A stretch of DNA of 64,000 bases from Ruminobacter sp964520475. GTDB taxonomy: Bacteria; Pseudomonadota; Gammaproteobacteria; Enterobacterales; Succinivibrionaceae. Numbering within the stretch: the first letter of the stretch is position 1; each line of letters opens with the position of its first letter. This document shows, in pieces, positions 60,317 through 64,000 of this stretch. The stretch lies in the NCBI GenBank assembly GCA_964520475.1, contig CAZFNS010000010.1:13333-77332 (forward strand), read 5' to 3'. The notes under the pieces were generated by a model. That model had not been told where the DNA came from. It worked only from the letters and a program-made list of their open reading frames with translations, and did no database searches. A program made the translations under genes and the position numbers.

Positions 60317-61489
60317 TCAGGCTTTTTCGGCCGCGCGCTTTTCGAGGATTTCGACGGCCGGAAGCTTCTTGCCCTCCACGAACTCGAGGAACGCGCCCCC
60401 GCCGGTGGAGATGTAGGAGATCTTGTCGGTCACGCCGAACTTCTGGATCGCGCTGATGGTGTCGCCGCCGCCCGCGATGGAGAAGGCGTCGCTCGCGGCG
60501 ATGGCCTTGGCCATTTCCTCGGTGCCCTTGGCGAAGTTGTCGAACTCGAACACGCCCACCGGGCCGTTCCAGAGAATGGTCTTGGCGTTCTTGATGATGT
60601 CGACGATCTTGGCGGTGCTCTTCGGGCCGAAGTCGAAGATCTTGTCGTCGTCGGCGACGTCGTCCACGTCCTTGACCTCGGCGGCCGCGGTTTCGCTGAA
60701 CTCCTTGCCGGTAACCACGTCGATTACTTCCGGAATCTCGGTCTTGCTCGCGATGTCCTTGGCGGTCTCGACCAGGTCGGGCTCGTAGAGGGAGCCGCCC
60801 ACCTTCTTGCCGGCCGCGGCGATGAAGGTGTTGGCGATGCCGCCGCCCACGATGATCTGGTCGGCGATCTTGGCGAGGGAGTACAGGACCTCGAGCTTGG
60901 TGGACACCTTGGAACCGCCGACGATGGCGACCATCGGCCGGGCCGGGTTGTCCATGGCCTTGCCGAGGGCCTCGAGCTCGGCGGCGAGCAGCGGGCCGGC
61001 GCAGGCCACCGGGGCGAACTGGGCGGCGCCGTAGGTGGTGCCCTGGGCGCGGTGGGCGGTGCCGAAGGCGTCCATCACGAACACGTCGCAGAGGGCGGCG
61101 TACTTCTTGGCCAGATCCTCGGTGTTCTTCTTCTCGCCCTTGTTGAAGCGGCAGTTCTCCAGAACCACCAGCTCCCCTTCTTTGATGTCAACCGGGGCAT
61201 CAAGATAATCCTTGACGAGACGCACCGGGCAGTCCATGTGCTCCTTCAGATAGTCGACCACCGGCTTGAGGGAGAAGGCTTCGTCGTATTCGCCTTCGGT
61301 CGGCCTGCCGAGGTGGGAGGTGACCATCACCTTGGCGCCCTTCTCCAAAGCAAGCTTAATCGTCGGCATGGTGGCGGTGATGCGCTTGTCCGAGGCAACC
61401 TTGCCGTCCTTTACGGGGACGTTGAGATCCGCGCGGATCAATACTCTCTTACCGGCCAAATCCAAATCGGTCATCTTGATAATTGACAT
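60317..61489 (-). CDS. pgk: Phosphoglycerate kinase
   Basis: Makes ATP and 3-phosphoglycerate from 1,3-bisphosphoglycerate. It has 390 residues (E. coli 387). The N terminus carries KRVLIRADLNVPVKDGKV, followed by SHLGRPTEG, ENCRFNKGEKKN and DAFGTAHRA; the nucleotide domain shows GGSKVSTKLEVL, ILWNGPVGVFEFDNFAKGT and the C-terminal GGGDTISAI and STGGGAFLEFVEG. The ATG has GAGGA 7 bases upstream. E. coli has epd upstream; here tkt comes directly, after its own terminator. Confidence 0.98.
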   Translation of the reverse strand: MSIIKMTDLDLAGKRVLIRADLNVPVKDGKVASDKRITATMPTIKLALEKGAKVMVTSHLGRPTEGEYDEAFSLKPVVDYLKEHMDCPVRLVKDYLDAPVDIKEGELVVLENCRFNKGEKKNTEDLAKKYAALCDVFVMDAFGTAHRAQGTTYGAAQFAPVACAGPLLAAELEALGKAMDNPARPMVAIVGGSKVSTKLEVLYSLAKIADQIIVGGGIANTFIAAAGKKVGGSLYEPDLVETAKDIASKTEIPEVIDVVTGKEFSETAAAEVKDVDDVADDDKIFDFGPKSTAKIVDIIKNAKTILWNGPVGVFEFDNFAKGTEEMAKAIAASDAFSIAGGGDTISAIQKFGVTDKISYISTGGGAFLEFVEGKKLPAVEILEKRAAEKA

Positions 61490-61827
61490 GTCATAGTCCT
61501 CATTTTTAAGATGAAATTAACAAAAAAATTCTGATGGCTGGCGTCATCAGATTTTGCGTCAGTACGTGAAATCTTGCATTCAGGCTGCTATCCCGCTGAA
61601 AACCGCAACCGCTCCCCGCCCGCGTCCGCGCGGGCGGAAACACCGGGGCTTTCCGGGTGTTTCCGGGGGAACCTTCCGCCGCGGTTATTTTATTATAATA
61701 CCTTTTGACCGGCATTTTTGCCAACTGCGTCTCCTTCTATGTGTTTTAAAGGCGCGAAGACGAAAACCGCCCCGCGGCGGGAGCCGCGGGGCGGAATCGG
61801 GAGTGGCGGAGAAAGTCTCCCCGGCGC
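61490..61827 (-). promoter_or_regulatory. tkt-pgk intergenic region with the pgk promoter (338 bases)
   Basis: No gene. On the minus strand TTGGCA (61719-61724) and TATTAT (61695-61700) with an 18-base spacer (TATAAT overlaps at 61692-61697) form the likely pgk promoter, giving a leader of about 200 bases. An inverted repeat CTGATG-N8-CATCAG lies at 61531-61550, 42 bases before the pgk start. The tkt terminator occupies the far end. Confidence 0.6.
61763..61794 (-). terminator. tkt terminator
   Basis: A perfect 12-bp stem (61767-61778 with 61783-61794), loop of four bases; on the minus strand followed by TTTT only, so it may be leaky and allow some read-through to pgk. Confidence 0.75.
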
Positions 61828-63837
61828 CTAGCCGCGCCCGTTCCGGGCGAGGACCTCCCTGGCCCTGGCCAGCGCGTTCTCGACCGTGAAGCCGAACTCT
61901 TTGAACAGCTCGCCGGCCGGGGCCGACTCGCCGAAGGTGTCCATGCCGAGGATCCCGCCGCCGAGACCCGTGTACTTGTACCAGAAGCCGGAAACGCCGG
62001 CCTCGATCGCCAGGCGGGCGGTCACGGCCGCCGGGAGCACCGCTTCCCGGTACTCGGCGCTCTGCCGGTCGAACGCCTCGGTGCACGGCATGGAGACGAC
62101 GCGGACCTTCACGCCCTCCGCCCCGAGGGCGTCGGCGGTCTTGACGGCGAGCTCCACCTCGGATCCGGTCGCGATGATAATCAGATCCGGGGTCCCGTCC
62201 CCGCCCTTCAGCACGTAGCCGCCTTTCGCGACGGCGGCGAGCTGCTCCGGGGTCCGGTCCATCTGGGGCAGGCCCTGGCGCGACAGGACCAGCGCGGTCG
62301 GGGTGGTTTTCGACTCGACGGCCTGCTGCCAGGCCACCGCCGTTTCGACCTGATCGCAGGGTCTCCAGGTGTCGAGGTTCGGGGACAGCCTGAGCGCGGC
62401 GATCTGCTCGACCGGCTGGTGCGTGGGCCCGTCCTCGCCGAGGCCGATGGAATCGTGGGTGAAGACGTAAATCACCGGGAGCTTCATCAGGGAGCTCATC
62501 CTCAGGGCGTTCTTGGCGTACTCCATGAACACCAGGAACGTCGCGCCGTAGGGAATGAAGCCGCCGTGCAGGTACACGCCGTTCATGATGGCGCTCATGC
62601 CGAACTCGCGGACGCCGTAGTGGACGTAGTTGCCGTTCGGATCGTCCGGGGTTATCGACTTGGAGTAGCGGTTAAACGTGAGGTTGCTCGGGGCGAGGTC
62701 GGCCGATCCGCCGAGAAACTCGGGCAGGATCGCGCCGTAGGCGTCCAGGGCGTTCTGGCTGGCCTTGCGGGTGGCGAGCTTGGCCGGGTTGTCCTGGAGG
62801 CTCCGGATGAACTCCGCGGACTTTTCCGCCCAGGCGGCCGGAAGCTCGTGGCGCGAGCGGCGGAGGAATTCGGAAGCGAGTTCGGGGTACTTCTCGGCGT
62901 ACCGCGCGAACAGCTCGTTCCAGGCGTTCTCCCGGGCGGCCCCCGCTTCCCTGGCGTCCCACGCCGCGTACACCTCGGCGGGGATCTCGAAGGGACCGTA
63001 GTTCCAGCCCAGATTCTCCTTCGTCAGCGCGATTTCGGCGTCGCCGAGCGGCGAGCCGTGGCACTTCTCCGTGCCCTGCTTGTTCGGGGAGCCGCAGCCG
63101 ATGACGGTGCGGCAGCAGATGAGGCTCGGCTTCACGGTTTCCTTCCGGGCGTTCTCGATGGCGGCCGCGACGGCTTCCCCGTCGTGCCCGTCCACCTTCT
63201 GCACCTGCCAGCCGTAGGCGGCGAAGCGCGCGGCCGTGTCCTCGGCGAACCAGCCCGCGGTGCTGCCGTCGATGGAAATGCCGTTGTCATCCCAGAAAGC
63301 GATGAGCTTGCCCAGCTTCAGGGTGCCGGCGAGCGAGCAGGCCTCGTGGGAAACGCCCTCCATCAGGCAGCCGTCGCCCATGAAAACGTAGGTGTAGTGA
63401 TCGACGACGGGGAACCCCTCCCGGTTGAACTGCGCGGCGAGGACTTTCTCGGCCAGCGCCATGCCCACGGCGTTGGTGATGCCCTGCCCCAGCGGGCCGG
63501 TCGTGGTTTCGACGCCTTCGGTGTAGCCGTACTCGGGATGGCCGGGAGTCTTCGAATGGAGCTGCCGGAAATTACGCAGATCCTCTATGGAGAGATTGTA
63601 GCCGGTGAGGTGAAGCAGAGAGTAGAGCAGCATGGAGCCGTGGCCGTTCGACAGAATAAAGCGATCCCGGTTGACCCACTTCGGGTTGGCGGGATTGTGG
63701 CTCAGATAGCGGCGCCACAGCGTTTCGGCGATATCGGCCATGCCCATCGGCGCGCCGGGGTGACCCGAGTTCGCCTTCTGGATCGCGTCCATGCTCAAAG
63801 CCCTGATGGCGTTAGCCAGTGTTTTGTCGGTTAACAT
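61828..63837 (-). CDS. tkt: Transketolase
   Basis: Thiamine-diphosphate enzyme of the non-oxidative pentose phosphate pathway, 669 residues (E. coli TktA 663). Landmarks: ANSGHPGAPMGMADIAE, PGHPEYGYTEGVETTTGPLG, the ThDP/Mg motif GDGCLMEGVSHEACSLAG with ending in FWDDNGISIDG, then FGVREFGMSAIMNG, THDSIGLGEDGPTHQPVEQ and the C-terminal domain from LIIIATGSEVELAV. I chose the ATG at 63837 (MLTDKTLANAIRALSMDA, GGAG 9 bases upstream); the frame is open further but unlike the family. It precedes pgk-fba on the same strand. Confidence 0.98.
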   Translation of the reverse strand: MLTDKTLANAIRALSMDAIQKANSGHPGAPMGMADIAETLWRRYLSHNPANPKWVNRDRFILSNGHGSMLLYSLLHLTGYNLSIEDLRNFRQLHSKTPGHPEYGYTEGVETTTGPLGQGITNAVGMALAEKVLAAQFNREGFPVVDHYTYVFMGDGCLMEGVSHEACSLAGTLKLGKLIAFWDDNGISIDGSTAGWFAEDTAARFAAYGWQVQKVDGHDGEAVAAAIENARKETVKPSLICCRTVIGCGSPNKQGTEKCHGSPLGDAEIALTKENLGWNYGPFEIPAEVYAAWDAREAGAARENAWNELFARYAEKYPELASEFLRRSRHELPAAWAEKSAEFIRSLQDNPAKLATRKASQNALDAYGAILPEFLGGSADLAPSNLTFNRYSKSITPDDPNGNYVHYGVREFGMSAIMNGVYLHGGFIPYGATFLVFMEYAKNALRMSSLMKLPVIYVFTHDSIGLGEDGPTHQPVEQIAALRLSPNLDTWRPCDQVETAVAWQQAVESKTTPTALVLSRQGLPQMDRTPEQLAAVAKGGYVLKGGDGTPDLIIIATGSEVELAVKTADALGAEGVKVRVVSMPCTEAFDRQSAEYREAVLPAAVTARLAIEAGVSGFWYKYTGLGGGILGMDTFGESAPAGELFKEFGFTVENALARAREVLARNGRG

Positions 63838-63916
63838 TGCATACTCCGTAACTTTCCTGAAAATACAACAGTTCCGCGCCCGTCGCCGTCTCTCCGGGCC
63901 GCGGAAAATTTCGCGC

Positions 63917-63945
63917 ATTATGCCATTGTGAGGCGGTTAAATCAA
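63917..63945 (-). promoter_or_regulatory. tkt promoter
   Basis: On the minus strand TTGATT (63940-63945) and CATAAT (63917-63922) with a 17-base spacer, about 80 bases upstream of tkt. Confidence 0.72.
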
Positions 63946-64000
63946 TGCGGCGCGGACCGTTCCCCCGGAGCCGCCGCTCCGGTTCCGGTTTCCGCTCCCG

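Overview
The window is a 64 kb stretch of GC-rich core chromosome from a Gram-negative gammaproteobacterium. The evidence is gene order shared with E. coli: miaB-ybeZ-ybeY-ybeX-lnt; icd next to nudJ-mnmA-hflD-purB; bamC-purC; lolCDE; pheST; pgk-fba; smpB beside the tmRNA gene. The tmRNA tag (ANDESYALAA) is also of gammaproteobacterial type. An outer membrane is shown by LpxK, KdsB, BamC, LolCDE and Lnt. A secreted starch-debranching lipoprotein beside acetate kinase suggests a fermentative, starch-using lifestyle. A GC-rich member of the Aeromonadales/Succinivibrionaceae would fit, but that placement is a guess from gene content. No phage, transposon, CRISPR array or obvious genomic island is visible.

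Layout. 1-4746 (+): miaB 3' end, PhoH-like ATPase, YbeY, CorC/YbeX and Lnt. 4844-10050 (-): an L,D-transpeptidase, a Usg-like ASADH homologue without the catalytic Cys, Lon and YciB. 10259-11499 (+): YciI and GalU. 11561-15582 (-): a Ca/Na antiporter, two unknown envelope-type genes, AroA and another exported unknown. 15815-16773 (+): SmpB and tmRNA. 16907-18160 (-): Icd, divergent from 18381-23795 (+): two tandem NudJ-type NUDIX proteins, MnmA, HflD, PurB and CorA. 23820-28503: a YfcD-like NUDIX protein, a lipoprotein, a small membrane protein, AsnS, and an enlarged DHH phosphoesterase. 28654-30357 (-): ArgA and MaoP.

30640-35599 (+): GlnS, two unknown proteins, BamC, PurC and tRNA-Thr(CGU). 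35623-40760 (-): a flavodoxin-fold protein, LysC with a long structured leader, a YccA/BI-1 membrane protein, KdsB and LpxK. 41037-41951 (+): UspE-like. 41976-49466 (-): TtcA, PheT, PheS and a GH13 pullulanase lipoprotein; a perfect CRP-type palindrome lies between the pullulanase and ackA (49980, +). 51297-54522 (-): LolE, LolD, LolC. 54872-56194 (+): citrate synthase. 56283-57675 (-): a ThiF/MoeB-family enzyme and a BamE-like lipoprotein. 57983-58943 (+): a KfrA_N-like DNA-binding protein overlapping a coiled-coil gene. After a 100-N scaffold gap, 59155-63837 (-): Fba, Pgk and transketolase.

Most genes are standard housekeeping and I see no clear undescribed multi-gene system. The best leads are the KfrA_N-like/coiled-coil pair, the ~200-residue C-terminal extension on the DHH phosphoesterase, the unusual lysC leader, the CRP-type site at pullulanase/ackA, and the cluster of unknown envelope genes upstream of aroA. 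The N gap is flanked by the same 54 bp on both sides and is probably not a real gap. Operon and promoter statements are read from the sequence only and have not been tested.
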